Of a stretch of 34,006 nt of DNA, positions 22,530 to 32,415 are shown piece after piece. Both the position numbers and the translations under genes were made by a program. The stretch is from Gnetum montanum (Eukaryota > Streptophyta > Gnetopsida > Gnetales > Gnetaceae). The notes under the pieces are model-generated. The model searched no databases. It was not told the origin of the DNA and was given only the letters and a program-made list of their open reading frames with translations. Within the stretch, counting starts at the first letter, position 1. Each line of letters begins with the position of its first letter. The DNA lies in the NCBI GenBank assembly GCA_015680685.1, contig MNCI01025192.1, positions 1-34,006 of the forward strand, in the 5' to 3' direction.

Positions 22530-23060
22530 TTACTCATTTGCAAGTTGTTCCATTTTGGAGGCCATGCCTGTGGATGTTGTGGAAAGATACTTGACCAACC
22601 CATCAGCAACCGTGTCGTTTGGGGCCTCAAAATTGTAAGCCCATGTTGCAGTACATGCATTGGCATCCACCCTACTCAAGGTAAATACATCTTTGTAAAT
22701 CTGAAAGCCCAGGTTGGTGCTTGTAATAATGTAAGAATATGTCATGGTTTTATTATCTATGGATGTAAGCTTCTCAAGAGCCCACCTGCCACCATTCACC
22801 ACTCTTCTTACACAACCTACTTGGTTGGGAACACCTTCAACAATTTTGCATTCATCAAGACCCTCATACACTCTCTGAAGATGGGCAAAGTCACTGGCTA
22901 TGGGCCACACCTTTTCTGCGCTAGCCTTTACGTTTCTGGGCAGATTTCCTTCCCTCTTCACTGCTCCTACGGATGAAGCAAAAACAGCAATACAACACAA
23001 CATACACAGAAACAGTCTTGCTCTGGTCTGAAACAGCGAACTGGCCTGACTTTGCTCCAT
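22530..23060 (-). CDS. Secreted-looking SRPBCC protein, lachrymatory-factor-synthase-like
   Basis: This is an intact, intronless 176-codon frame. Residues 1-33 form a likely signal peptide: basic QTRAR, hydrophobic LFLCMLCCIAVFA, then SSVGA as a cleavage context. Residues about 40-175 match the polyketide cyclase/START-like (SRPBCC, Bet v 1-fold) family, members of which bind or convert small hydrophobic ligands. By eye it resembles onion lachrymatory-factor synthase: SAEKVW, CKIVEGVPNQVGCVR, LEKL, IDNKTMTYSYI and a late W-x-x-x-FEAP. Onion LFS uses Arg71 and Glu88. The matching residues here are Arg85 (in GCVRR) and Glu96 (in LEKL), both kept, although the loop between them is shorter. Onion LFS has no signal peptide, so a secreted or vacuolar site would be different. 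The substrate is unknown; plant genomes carry many such homologues without LFS activity. ATG at 23,060 is the first in frame, and TATA lies about 135 bases upstream. It is the only intact gene in the window. Confidence 0.88.
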   Translation of the reverse strand: MEQSQASSLFQTRARLFLCMLCCIAVFASSVGAVKREGNLPRNVKASAEKVWPIASDFAHLQRVYEGLDECKIVEGVPNQVGCVRRVVNGGRWALEKLTSIDNKTMTYSYIITSTNLGFQIYKDVFTLSRVDANACTATWAYNFEAPNDTVADGLVKYLSTTSTGMASKMEQLANE

Positions 23061-23194
23061 GAGGGTGTTGCCAAAAAGTTAAGAGATTAACTTAGTGATA
23101 GGAATTGCAAAGTGAAAATTCCAAAATTCTGGCAGAATAAACAAATACGGGGAGAAGCTAGCTGTTTTATGCAGACGTGATGATGGCACTACCA

Positions 23195-23202
23195 TATATA
23201 TA
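23195..23202 (-). promoter_or_regulatory. TATA box of the SRPBCC gene
   Basis: TATATATA (minus-strand context ACTATATATATGG) lies about 135 bases upstream of the start codon, a normal distance for a plant promoter with a leader of about 100 bases. An ACGT core (minus strand ATCACGTC, near 23,174) lies between it and the start codon; a role is uncertain. Confidence 0.6.
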
Positions 23203-25223
23203 GTGTCAACATGGACCAACTTTAGCTTACCAGGAGTGTTCCAGGGCAATAGATATGGATGCTCATTCCCACATTGAAAGATGATGACCAAGAAGGTTTG
23301 AAATAGGCTGTAAGATATGCCTAGACCCGGTACATGATAACGGCCATGACATATAGCTTGATAAGAGGCTTCCAACCTAAGAATACATCAGGGTGCTCAA
23401 CAAATTTAGCAAATGTACAGGGAAAAAAAAGAGTCTCTTACGTAAACAATATCGATAAGCCTTAAAAAGAAACTATCGTGAATGTAAACAATATCTATCG
23501 ATAAGTCTTTTTAAATGCCTGTCTATCTAACTCGTTTTACTTATTTTATGTTTCATTCTCCTGAATGTAACGGTGATGAAAATGGTACACGAGAGCCTTG
23601 AATACTTCTTTTTAGATAGTTAATCAATAAAGACACCATGATGTTGTGTCATTCCAACTATTCTCGTTTCGAAGTTTATTATGATGTATTTTACTTCTTG
23701 ATTAATCCTTTTCAACTTTTGAACTAGATTAGTACATATTTTAAACTCTTTATTGATTATAGTAATAAAATCTGAGTTAATATCTTAGTTAATTAAAATG
23801 CAAATTTATATTATCTTTAAATAAAATTTTAACTATTTTTTAATAATGCTTTATATCTTTATAGAAATCCTTTGTGTTTAAACACGGAACTTATACCATA
23901 CATCAAAATTCATTTCGCAATAAATCACATTAATCCTCAACTTGAGAAGTCAAACCTTAGGTAAAATTTAACTTTCACCATCAATTTAAATTAAACCCAT
24001 GTTATTCAACTCTAACTTCATTTGCCTCATTTTATGAATTGTGATGTTTCTTTAGGTATCCAACCATGAAAAGCTCAATGAGTCCTAAACATGTTAAATG
24101 GCCTGAACTCCCTAGTAAAAGTCTCTTCAAACATGATTTTTCAAAAGTTTAAATTTTATATGATCTAAAAAAATTAGTTCCTTATTATTTCTAATAAAAA
24201 TTTTGCAATAGATAATTGTAATATTTATCAATGATGATAATAATAATAATAGGTATTAAAATAACGATGGACCTATTGGGTAGAAACATTTGAAAATAGT
24301 CTCAAGACCCGAAGAGAACACTAATTGTAGGTGTGTCCATTAAAATATTTTTCCTAAAGGAAAAAAATTTCAATTTTTAGGACATGTTGTATCATTAATG
24401 GATGTTACTAAAATATCACTTATTAGACAACAGATCATTTGTTACGTAGTTATTAAAGTTAGAAGTTTCTTAAGTTTGAAAGGATATTCCAAGCAATTTA
24501 TGAAGAAATTTTCAAAGACTGTGACCCAATTCACTAAGCTACTCAGGTAGGAAAGAACTTTTATATGAATTGAAGCATGTTCAGTAGTACGAGTTGGGTT
24601 CCTCATTGTGTTAGCCACTATAAGTCATAGTTCATTTGTGAAACTAAGAATAAAATCCTAAGCCTAATCATGACCTACATCATAAGTCATGGTCCTTTCA
24701 TGATATTTCAAACTTCCTCCAACAATCCACCATGAATTGTAGTCAACTTGCAATCCAATAAGAAGTGTTCAATATACTTTCAAATAACATGCAACTTGTA
24801 CATAAAAAACATACATCCAATTCACAAATACATCATCTTTGATCCTAGTATGTTATTGTTCTCACAATGGAATCTTCAAATTCATCTTATTAATCATAAA
24901 AAATTTATATATTTATATATTTGACTTTGAACTAATATATCTTGATGAAAAAATGCTTTTCCTAGTATAATTGGGCATATATAACGACCTTTCTTGAGGT
25001 TTTGGGACCTTTTTATAGAATGCCTATCCATATATATTTAAACTAATTTAGATAAAATAAAATAACTTTTGAGCATTCAATAGAATGAAGATTATAATTT
25101 TAGAGTTTTACAGGGCTATGTGTCCCTGTAAAAAAAATCTACATTATTAATGATACAACCAAGAAGTTAATGACTTAGATTTATAACATAGGCTTTTTTC
25201 CATGATGAATGTGATAGGAGGTT
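23203..25223. other. AT-rich intergenic DNA upstream of the SRPBCC gene
   Basis: No gene is visible. The 98-codon minus-strand frame at 23,079-23,375 overlaps the promoter and leader of the SRPBCC gene and has no domain. A short ATG/ATA trinucleotide run lies at 24,231-24,251. GTAAACAATATCKATAAGYC recurs near 23,441 and 23,485. Just before the LTR at 25,224 there is a purine-rich GATAGGAGG. Confidence 0.55.
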
Positions 25224-26051
25224 TGATGAGTCGCGATATTGAGACTGTGATATCGGATCCGCGATATCGGAGCATGCCAAGCAATATCGGACATCCAATA
25301 TCGAAACCTATCTTGTTGCCTATAAATAAGAGGCGAGCACACTTGCAATGAGATAGTTTTTTAGTCCCTTACCCGAACTCTTGCAATTTTCCCTTTCTAG
25401 AGTTAGAATTATTTCTGAGCATTCGCAGTAGGAGTCATAAAGTGAATGGATCTTTATTCGAGCACTGTATACCTAAGCACACCTTGTGTTTGGAAATAAA
25501 GACGAACTTTGTGATAAACCTTGCAACATTCAGAATAGCTTATTTTTTGCATTTAATGTTATTTACAGTTATTCAATGCTTTCATTAGTTAATTGGTTAT
25601 TTTATTGATTTGTTAATTTTCAACATGTAAGCACACTCAGTATGACCACTTCAAGCATACGTGGAACACTTGGTAACCCAGTAACGACTAGCATTTGGTA
25701 ATCCTAGTAGTGTTACATTGGTTCAGGATGTGTACGGAGAGTGGGAACGGATACTGGGTGTTAGGACTAGTTGGAACCTAGCTAATTAGTTTAATTAAAT
25801 TAGTTACCTAATTATTTCATTTCTCCCTTTTTAGCACCAAGACGTAAAACATAAAAAGCATAAAAATCATATACCTTAAGTTTACTTAATCATACAATCA
25901 TGCCATACGAGTAAGCTTAGGAAGACAATGATCACCTAACCCATCCTTGCTCTATGAAGGCGCATAAGCACTTAGTCCTTAGAGTTCAACCAAATCGCAT
26001 GTAATGCTCATATTTGTATGGTTGAGAGTAGGGGTACCTCGCCGCTCATCA
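25224..26051 (+). mobile_element. 5' LTR of a Gypsy-like element (LTR-C)
   Basis: The 828-bp unit begins TGATGAGTCGC and ends CCGCTCATCA, extended inverted termini. Its U3 holds five ATATCG/ATATTG-type motifs within about 80 bases (25,232-25,310). These are followed by a TATAAATA box (25,321-25,328), a GGATCTTTATTCGAGCACTG block, an AATAAA signal (25,495-25,500), and a 3' end ending in GGGGTACCTCGCCGCTCATCA. A tRNA-Asp-type primer site and a broken gag follow directly, so this is a 5' LTR. Confidence 0.88.
25321..25328 (+). promoter_or_regulatory. TATA box of LTR-C
   Basis: TATAAATA lies about 97 bases into the LTR, right after the GATATCG array, as expected for the U3 promoter of a plant retrotransposon. 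Confidence 0.65.
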
Positions 26052-26052
26052 T

Positions 26053-26070
26053 TGGCATCGATGCTAGGGA
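26053..26070 (+). other. Primer binding site, tRNA-Asp type, decayed
   Basis: TGGCATCGATGCTAGGGA begins one base after the LTR. The complement of the plant tRNA-Asp 3' end is TGGCGCCGTTGCCGGGGA, the site used by Athila/Tat elements. There are five mismatches, four of them transitions. Confidence 0.75.
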
Positions 26071-26188
26071 CTTTTTCATTTGTGCGCTGATTAGAACTTA
26101 GGAAATCTTTCCATTGTTGGAACAAACCATTAGGGTTGGTTATCCTACAATTATAGAAAAGAGAGTATTGCACACTGAAGAATTAATC

Positions 26189-28530
26189 ATGTCTCCTTCT
26201 TCTTATGAGAGTGCTTCACTGCCTAGGTCCGACACAATGAACAATTGGAGGCATAGTACACATGATGACCCGCCAATGCCCCAACAGTTTCGTGTGGTAT
26301 ACACTCATCTCGATGAGTATATACTAAGCTTTTCCTTTATCCTCCACCAAGATGAATAACTGCATTGGTGTGATTTAGAAGGTAACATAGTGTTACCTCC
26401 CGATCACTCAGTCCCAAGCATGCTTCTTCATGCTATCACACGAATTGGTATGTAGCACTTACAGGCAGAGTACGTTGTGCATGAACATGACTCGAGAGAG
26501 TATCGACCCATAGAGGCACAATGCCAAAGGGACCTACAATAGGATATATTATAAATCTATGAAGGGGAAGTGGCCTCAGGATGTCCCTTCTGTCCTAAGT
26601 GAAAATGAGGGTGGTGAACTTGCCTCAGGAGGTTTCCCACAAAATGATGTTCCTCTCGTTAACTTTAGTTAAGGAGTTGTGTATCAGAACCTTCACTCAG
26701 CTATTCATAACCCATGTTCTGATACCAGCGGACACAAAGGATCTAAAAAAGGAACACGAACACATCACGTTGACGAACATTCCAATCATAACCATGATCA
26801 AGGCCAATACCACCAAAGAGAAAGTGATAGGAATCGTCATGGTGCCAGTCCTCCTTCCTCTCCACCTTCATCATCTCCTTCCCCCTCTCCTTCAGGATCT
26901 GGACGTAGTCGCAAAGACAAAGACCATGAGAAAAATGGTGAGTGAAATAGAGATCATAGATGAAACAATTGAGAAAGGGGATGAGGGCATTCTAGAGAAA
27001 CACATCATGAAAGGAGGGAGAGTAGGGAACAACATAGGCATCATAGACGCCATAGAGAATATGATCATGATAAACCCCTACTCGCTACCTGAAGTATGCT
27101 AAATATAACTAAGGTTGTTAAGATCTCAACAAGGCACCAAAAGGATAGTAGGATCAAAAGATTAGACATGAATAACATCCCTTGATTTGAATGGGGATAC
27201 AATGTTGATTCTCAAAACTACCTACAAGCATTTCATGATGCATGTGCCTTGCAAAATATAGAAAATAAGTGGCAAAAACTAAAGTTGTTTCCACGAACAC
27301 TGATTAAGGAAGCAGAAAGTTGGTACCAATCCTTAGAATTGGAATCCATATTTTGATGGAGTACCATGTTAGAGCTATTCAATGATAAGTATCAAATGTA
27401 CTCCTGAGTGTCCAACTTGTGTAAGCAAATCCAAAGATGGAAACAAGGAAGACAGGAATCCTTTGACGCTGCCATGGGCCAATATTATGTACTATTACAT
27501 CGTTGCCTTGGCCATGGTTACTCGCAAAGGGAACAACTACACCATCTCGTAGATGGGCTTAGGTACGAAACACGAAGAACCCTTGGAACCTATGCCCAAG
27601 GAAGGCTATATGAGCTCAAAGCCCATCAAATACAAAGATTGTTGGAGCAAATTGCTAAGGAGGAAGGTGAGTTAAGGAAAAGAGAAAGTGCAAAGGAATA
27701 CAATAGAGATCCTTCCCTCCAAAAGAAGGAAGTTAGATTTTGTAAGGATGAAGAAGAGTCACCACTCGAAGAGATGATGAATAGGGAGACTTTGCCCATT
27801 CAAAAGTTTGCATTAGATGTATTGGAAAAGGTAGACCAAATGTGGAACTCCCTAGATAATAAATTTCAGTTCATTCTCAAAATAGTAGAGGAGTTTAGAG
27901 AGCAAGGTAGTGACTGGGAGAGGAGAAAAAAGAAAGAAGCTAAATATGCACGTAACAAAGGTAAGGGCAAAGTTGCCATCATTGAAGAGGTTGTGGATTC
28001 AGACATAGAAAATGATGGCGAATGTGAGATATGCCAATATGACCATCCTAAGGGATGTTGCCCAATAATATCACATCTGTAGGAGTCTAGGGTGTATGTA
28101 CTAAACCCACGATTAAACAGACGGCTGGCACCCAGAAGCTTACCTTATCCTCAAGGTAACCCAAGGCAATTCCACCAACCTTTGACGTATTATCCGAGTG
28201 GAGCTCCACCACAACCGATTGAACAGTATCAATAGTGGCAACACCCACAATCATGGGAAATGCCATTACCACATCAAAAATACCCTTACCATCAACCTAA
28301 CCCGTACAAATACTATGTGTAGCAGTTGATCTCTCCATGTGACTCCACTAGTCATGTTGCCCCTCAGCCTCACTACCAAACCCACAAGTACTATAGAACT
28401 CCTTCTCCTAGGGGTGATGTTCCACAAACATACTATCTTTCTCGTTCAACTACACCTCTTCTACCCTGAGCTCCATTACCACTTGTTCCAACTATGTAGG
28501 GTGAGCTCCCTATCGTTCTTCATGTTTTTT
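26189..28530 (+). pseudogene. Gypsy gag, broken by stops and a frameshift
   Basis: This is the capsid polyprotein relic of the element begun by the LTR at 25,224. It starts at the first ATG after the primer site (MSPSSY). The N-terminal block (VVYTHLDEY...FILHQDE...GNIVLP, to about 26,550) is in one frame. From about 26,560 the sequence continues in another frame through a Ser/Pro-rich linker (26,845-26,910), an Arg/His/Glu-rich stretch (26,930-27,090), and the core of the retrotransposon gag domain (WYQSLELES, FNDKYQMYS; 27,200-27,640). The CX2CX3HX4C zinc knuckle CEICQYDHPKGCC follows at 28,020-28,060, then a Pro/Gln/Tyr-rich tail. Stops in the basic stretch are mostly TGA where CGA (Arg) fits; stops in the Gln-rich tail are mostly TAG. 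No protease or reverse transcriptase follows. The largest open piece is 27,408-28,082 (224 codons). Confidence 0.85.
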
Positions 28531-29184
28531 TTTGAATTTTATGTTTTTATGGATTTTTGGATGGGAACCACACCATGTAAAGACTTATTAAGTTCCTATT
28601 ATTGACCAACATGGAATGGTAAGAAATCCATGAAGACACAATTGCACTCAAGTAAGTAGAAAGGTACAAAGAGTATTGAATCCCCTTGAAGTCACACCCT
28701 TTTCAAACCTTTGAACCTTTCCCAAGTTTGGATACTACTAAGGTCACAAGTTCGCTAAAGTTTTATTAATTAAAAAGGAACCTCATGCTTCCAAAACCAA
28801 GAAGACCATATAGTTTCTAGATGGATGGACAACATGGACTCACTTCCTGTTTCATGAAAAAGAAACTTTGTCTTAGTCGTTAGTCATCAAAATTCAAAAA
28901 TAGAAACTAGATATTTAGTAATCAAAAACATTAAGTATAAACCACCATTAGCAAATAACTACAACATCATTGTGTTCTGTTGACAACAAAGCATTTTATT
29001 AGAAAACAAGAAAAATTCACACTAGAATAAAGTAAAATATAAAAGAAATTGTAAAATATTCAAGAAACTTAAAATGTAGAAATGATGTTGTAAAACAAAA
29101 ATAACAAAGTGTAAAATAAAAAGGTATAAAAATAAAAATAATGTAAAACAAAAAAGTTGAAAAACTAAGAAGCCACTGGTATGA
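28531..29184. other. Non-coding retroelement DNA
   Basis: I recognise no gene. To about 28,800 it may be further decayed gag/pol sequence of the plus-strand element. From 28,960 to 29,160 it is A-rich and probably lies just past the 3' end of the minus-strand pol fragment that follows. Confidence 0.45.
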
Positions 29185-29586
29185 TTAGAATGGATGACAA
29201 TCTCCCCCACGACTAAGTTGAAAGAAGGATATCCAAAAAATTGAGCGAGGTTGTCCATCCGTGGAGGTGTTGCTTGCACTGGCTTGCTTAGGTTCATGGA
29301 AAGGTTTAAGTTTTTGTGTGTTGACCAGTTGGATTTTATTTGGACTCTCAAGTTTGTATATTAACATGGCCTTATAAAGAAAGGTGTCATAAATGATATA
29401 AGGTCCTTCCCACAATGTTTGGAACTTAGTTCAGTGTGGAACATGTGTGGGGTTCTAGTAAAGGACCTTGTCTAAACGTTGAAATTTTATTTTCCTTATT
29501 CTAAGGTCATGGCATGTTTTTTTGAATGCTTTATGCACTTCATTCATGAACAGGGCTAGCAATCTATTCTCATCTAGCATGTTAAG
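29185..29586 (-). pseudogene. Gypsy integrase C-terminal fragment
   Basis: This minus-strand frame ends at a stop at 29,185. It shows the end of a Gypsy polyprotein: LLALFMNEVHKAFKKT, then RIRKIKFQRLDKVLY, the hallmark WEGPYIIYDTF (GPY/F domain of integrase), and QLVNTQKLKPFH, the usual closing motif of Tat/Athila-type pol. Two in-frame stops (TAG near 29,454 and TGA near 29,436) break it. Upstream, the frame stops dead at the first base of the LTR at 29,587, so that LTR element, or a deletion ending there, cut it off. It belongs to an element in the opposite orientation to its neighbours. Confidence 0.85.
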
Positions 29587-30440
29587 TGATGAGCTGTATT
29601 TTCTATGTTACACTGACGAGGTTGCATCGATGTGGTATTTGATGCATTGACATGGCCTTGTCAATGCAATGTCTATTTTTATCTATAAATACATGCTCAC
29701 CAACCATATTTATGATTTTTTTGTCATAGTTGTAGCAAAGATCTTGCAGTTTTCTTGCTTGATAGTTAAAATATTTATCTAAGTGCTCGTAGTAGGAGTT
29801 AAAGAGTGTACAGATCTTTATTCAAGCACTATTGTACCTGAGCACAGCAGTGTGTGTGGTAATAAAGATGAGTTTTCTAATAAACCTTGTAGCACTTTGA
29901 AATAGATTAATTATCTACTTATGCATTTAATATTTTATGCAGTTTCTTTTAATGCTTTAAGAAATTAAGTAATCAATTAAGCCAAATTAAGCTACATTAA
30001 ATAGTCATTAATTAAGCACATAAGTGCAACCACTTCAAGCATATGCTTAGCACTTGGGAATCCCAGTAATGCTTAACGTTTGATAACCTAGTAGTGTTAA
30101 ACATGTTCATGATGTGTACAACAAGTGGGAATGGATGCTTATGTTAGGATTAGTTAGGTGTAGCCACTTAGATTAAATTAGCAATTTGATTATTTTATTT
30201 TATTCATTATTATTTATCCTTAGGTGACTTAAAACTTAAAACATAAAAATGATAAAAATCATGTGCCTTAGTTGCACTTAATCGTACCTTTGCATTTCAC
30301 AAGTGTAATTGGGAAGACAACAATTACAATGATCTAGAGACTAGCATTCTTAGAAGGTTAGTCCATGGAATTTGACTGAATCCTGCATGAATACTTAGTA
30401 ATTTGTATGGTTGGACGTAGGGTCTACTAGCCACTCATCA
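29587..30440 (+). mobile_element. 5' LTR of a second Gypsy-like element (LTR-D)
   Basis: The 854-bp unit begins TGATGAGCTG and ends GCCACTCATCA. It is the close relative of the minus-strand LTR at 15,084. Its U3 has TTGCATCGATGTGG, GATGCATTGACATGG and TGTCAATGCAATG motifs instead of GATATCG. TATAAATA lies at 29,684-29,691 and AATAAA at 29,861-29,866. The 3' end shows GGGAAGACAACAATTACAAT and TTTGTATGGTTGGACGTAGG. A primer site and gag follow. Confidence 0.88.
29684..29691 (+). promoter_or_regulatory. TATA box of LTR-D
   Basis: TATAAATA lies about 97 bases into the LTR, the same spacing as in the LTR at 25,224, although the motifs upstream of it are different. Confidence 0.65.
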
Positions 30441-30441
30441 T

Positions 30442-30459
30442 TAGCGCCATTGCCAGGGA
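30442..30459 (+). other. Primer binding site, tRNA-Asp type
   Basis: TAGCGCCATTGCCAGGGA differs from the tRNA-Asp complement TGGCGCCGTTGCCGGGGA at three positions, all G to A. It begins one base after the LTR end. Confidence 0.85.
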
Positions 30460-30596
30460 CTTGTAGTTTAATATGTGTACTATCTAGGACTTAGTGAATA
30501 TTATTTAAGATCATTGGAATGAACCCTAAGGTCACAATCGTTTGAGAAAGAGAGAATAAAAATTATTATTATAATTTAATCACACTAAATTTTTCC

Positions 30597-31282
30597 TCTA
30601 ATCCAAAATTTCTTCTTCTCACAAGCATGATGATTCAAAATCGCCAGTGGCCTAGGAATTCAAAATGGTGTACACTCATCTAGATGAGTTTGCACTTGAT
30701 TTCACCTTCATCTTGCATTAAGATGAGTAGCTACAGTGGAGAGATATGGAGGGAAATGTTGTGTTGCCTCTTGATCGATCTGTTCCTATGATACCGCTCC
30801 AAACTCTTAAGAGGTTGGGCATCCAGGACCACCATGATGAATACATCGTGAATGACCATTACTATTGAGACTACCATCCCATAGAAACACAACGTGAATG
30901 AGATCCACCCCAAGAGAAGCCCCATGAAGATATGAAGGAGAAATGGTTCACCAATCCCTTGTTCCTGTTGAACCAAGATGATAATGAGGATCTTTCCTTT
31001 GGTGGTTCTCAACATGAACATTCTTCACTCCTTGACTCTAGTGAAGGAGGCTTGAACCTGAATCTGCAATTCACTATCAACAATCCATGTTTAGGCAAAA
31101 GTGGGAGTCAAGGTTGGGGCTTGGGCAAGCTTTGTGATGACAGTAAACCTAATGATCATGGCTGTGACAAGCAAAGAGAAGGTGGCAGACACTATGGCGG
31201 TGACAATCCTCCTCTCTCTTTACTCTCTTCATTTACATCTTCTTCTCCCTCCTTTGAATATGATCAAAATCATAGGGGATGA
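30597..31282 (+). pseudogene. Second Gypsy gag, N-terminal part only
   Basis: This frame is paralogous to the gag at 26,189. It shows MVYTHLDEFALDFTFILH, GNVVLPLDRSVP, DEYIVNDHYY, MKEKWFTNP, NNPCLGKSGSQGW and a Ser/Pro-rich linker, all in the same order and in one frame from about 30,626 to the stop at 31,280-31,282. Four in-frame stops break it (TAA and TAG near 30,720, and TGA near 30,870 and 30,900). The last 116 codons are open. The relic ends in the linker, about ten bases before an inverted LTR fragment, so the gag core, zinc knuckle and pol are missing. Confidence 0.8.
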
Positions 31283-31291
31283 AACCACGAT

Positions 31292-31500
31292 TGATGAGTG
31301 GCGAGGTACCCCTACACTCAACCATACGAATACGAGCGTGCACGCACAATCCGGTCGAACTCCGCAGACTAAATGCCTTAACACCACAAGAAACACTTGG
31401 GGTTAATCGTTCGTTGTCTTCCCAAGCTTGCTTGTAAGTGTCACGGTGTATGGTTAAGCAAGTCTGAGGTATGTGATTTTTTTGGTATTTTTCGATTTAT
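31292..31500 (-). mobile_element. Inverted LTR 3' fragment (LTR-E)
   Basis: On the minus strand this is about the last 200 bases of an LTR, ending TGAGTGTAGGGGTACCTCGC plus CACTCATCA. It matches the 3' ends of the LTRs at 18,843 and 25,224 (CTCGTATTCGTATGGT, AAGCTTGGGAAGACAA, AATCACATACCT). Homology with the LTR at 25,224 fades near 31,500, where the LINE endonuclease frame begins. No primer site follows its 3' end. Confidence 0.8.
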
Positions 31501-32198
31501 CGCGGTTTTTGGAACTCACCCCGCTCCAGTCTGCAGAAGATGGGCCGGTGATCAGAGGCCATGTGGGCACCACCGTAAGCCTGAAAATCCCACTCTTTCA
31601 ACAATTTTTTGCTGGCCTAGACGCGATTAATTCAGGACTGGACCCTCGCGGCGCCTTGCCTGCTATTGCTCCATGTGTACGCGCAACCGGTAATTTCCAT
31701 ATCAGTCAAATGATACTGCTGCAACAGGGCGAGCATCTTGATTGCCCCTGGGGGCTCTGCCAAATTATCACCTGTCTTTTCCCAGGTGAAGAGCCTCTGG
31801 TTGAAATCGCCAATTAATAACCAGTTGGCCTTCTGGGGAACTAGCCCCGCGACCCGGGAGAGCTCCTGCAAACGCACCTGCCACCCTTGGACGCCGTAGA
31901 CATTTGTAATCCACACGTCCTGTCCGGGCAGATGCATCGTAATGCTCCAGTCTGACGTGTCTAGGACATGCGAGTCGGCCTTGGTCAGTATTGCGAGGCC
32001 ACCCGCACGCCCCCTGTTGGGAGCCAGGTGGCTATGCCACCCTGGCCATCGGAGAGTCTGAGTCTGAGTCTCCGTCTACTGTAATTTCATTTCTTGCAGA
32101 CATACAATGTCATAGTTCTCGTCACGTACCAAACAATGCAAGGTATGCCGCTTGTAAGGGGTACCCTGTCCCCTGCAGTTCCAGGAAAGGACCTTCAT
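31497..32198 (-). pseudogene. LINE ORF2 fragment: AP endonuclease domain only
   Basis: A single minus-strand frame of 234 codons from ATG 32,198 covers the whole apurinic endonuclease domain of a plant L1-type LINE, the enzyme that nicks target DNA for target-primed insertion. Visible motifs: LSWNCRG (Asn7), CLQEMK (Glu36), GGLAIL (residues about 66-71), TNVYG (98-102), LLIGDFN (Asp131, Asn133), YTWSNSRQG (174-182) and the terminal SDHRPI (Ser215, Asp216, His217). Stops interrupt it at codon 41 (TAG, 32,076-32,078), codon 189 (TGA, 31,632-31,634; arginine CGA would fit) and codon 194 (TAG, 31,617-31,619; tryptophan TGG would fit). There is no frameshift. The frame ends just past the domain, where LTR sequence takes over, so the reverse transcriptase is missing. 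Confidence 0.88.
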
Positions 32199-32415
32199 GG
32201 AGACAAGGAACGTTGGTACACCTCCTTGAGCGTGGGCTGCACTCCCAAATCCACGAACAGCTGTGTGGCCTTCTGTCGGTGGGTGAGGCTGTCCGGTCTT
32301 CCGATCTTTGTCGCATGAATGGATACCGGCATTCCCGGTGTGCGTTGGCTCCGTGTCTCCTTGGGAGGGGAGCTGGGCTGCGTCAAACCCCGACTGGTAT
32401 TAATCTAGTCCGTGA

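Noticed and set aside
22497-22976. 159-codon plus-strand frame
   Set aside because: It lies on the strand opposite the intact SRPBCC gene and has no domain; a shadow frame.
23079-23375. 98-codon minus-strand frame upstream of the SRPBCC gene
   Set aside because: It spans the TATA box and leader of that gene and shows no known domain or plausible composition.
26599-27102. 167-codon plus-strand frame inside gag
   Set aside because: The gag frame one phase over shows the Ser/Pro linker and basic stretch matching the second gag copy; this one is its shadow.
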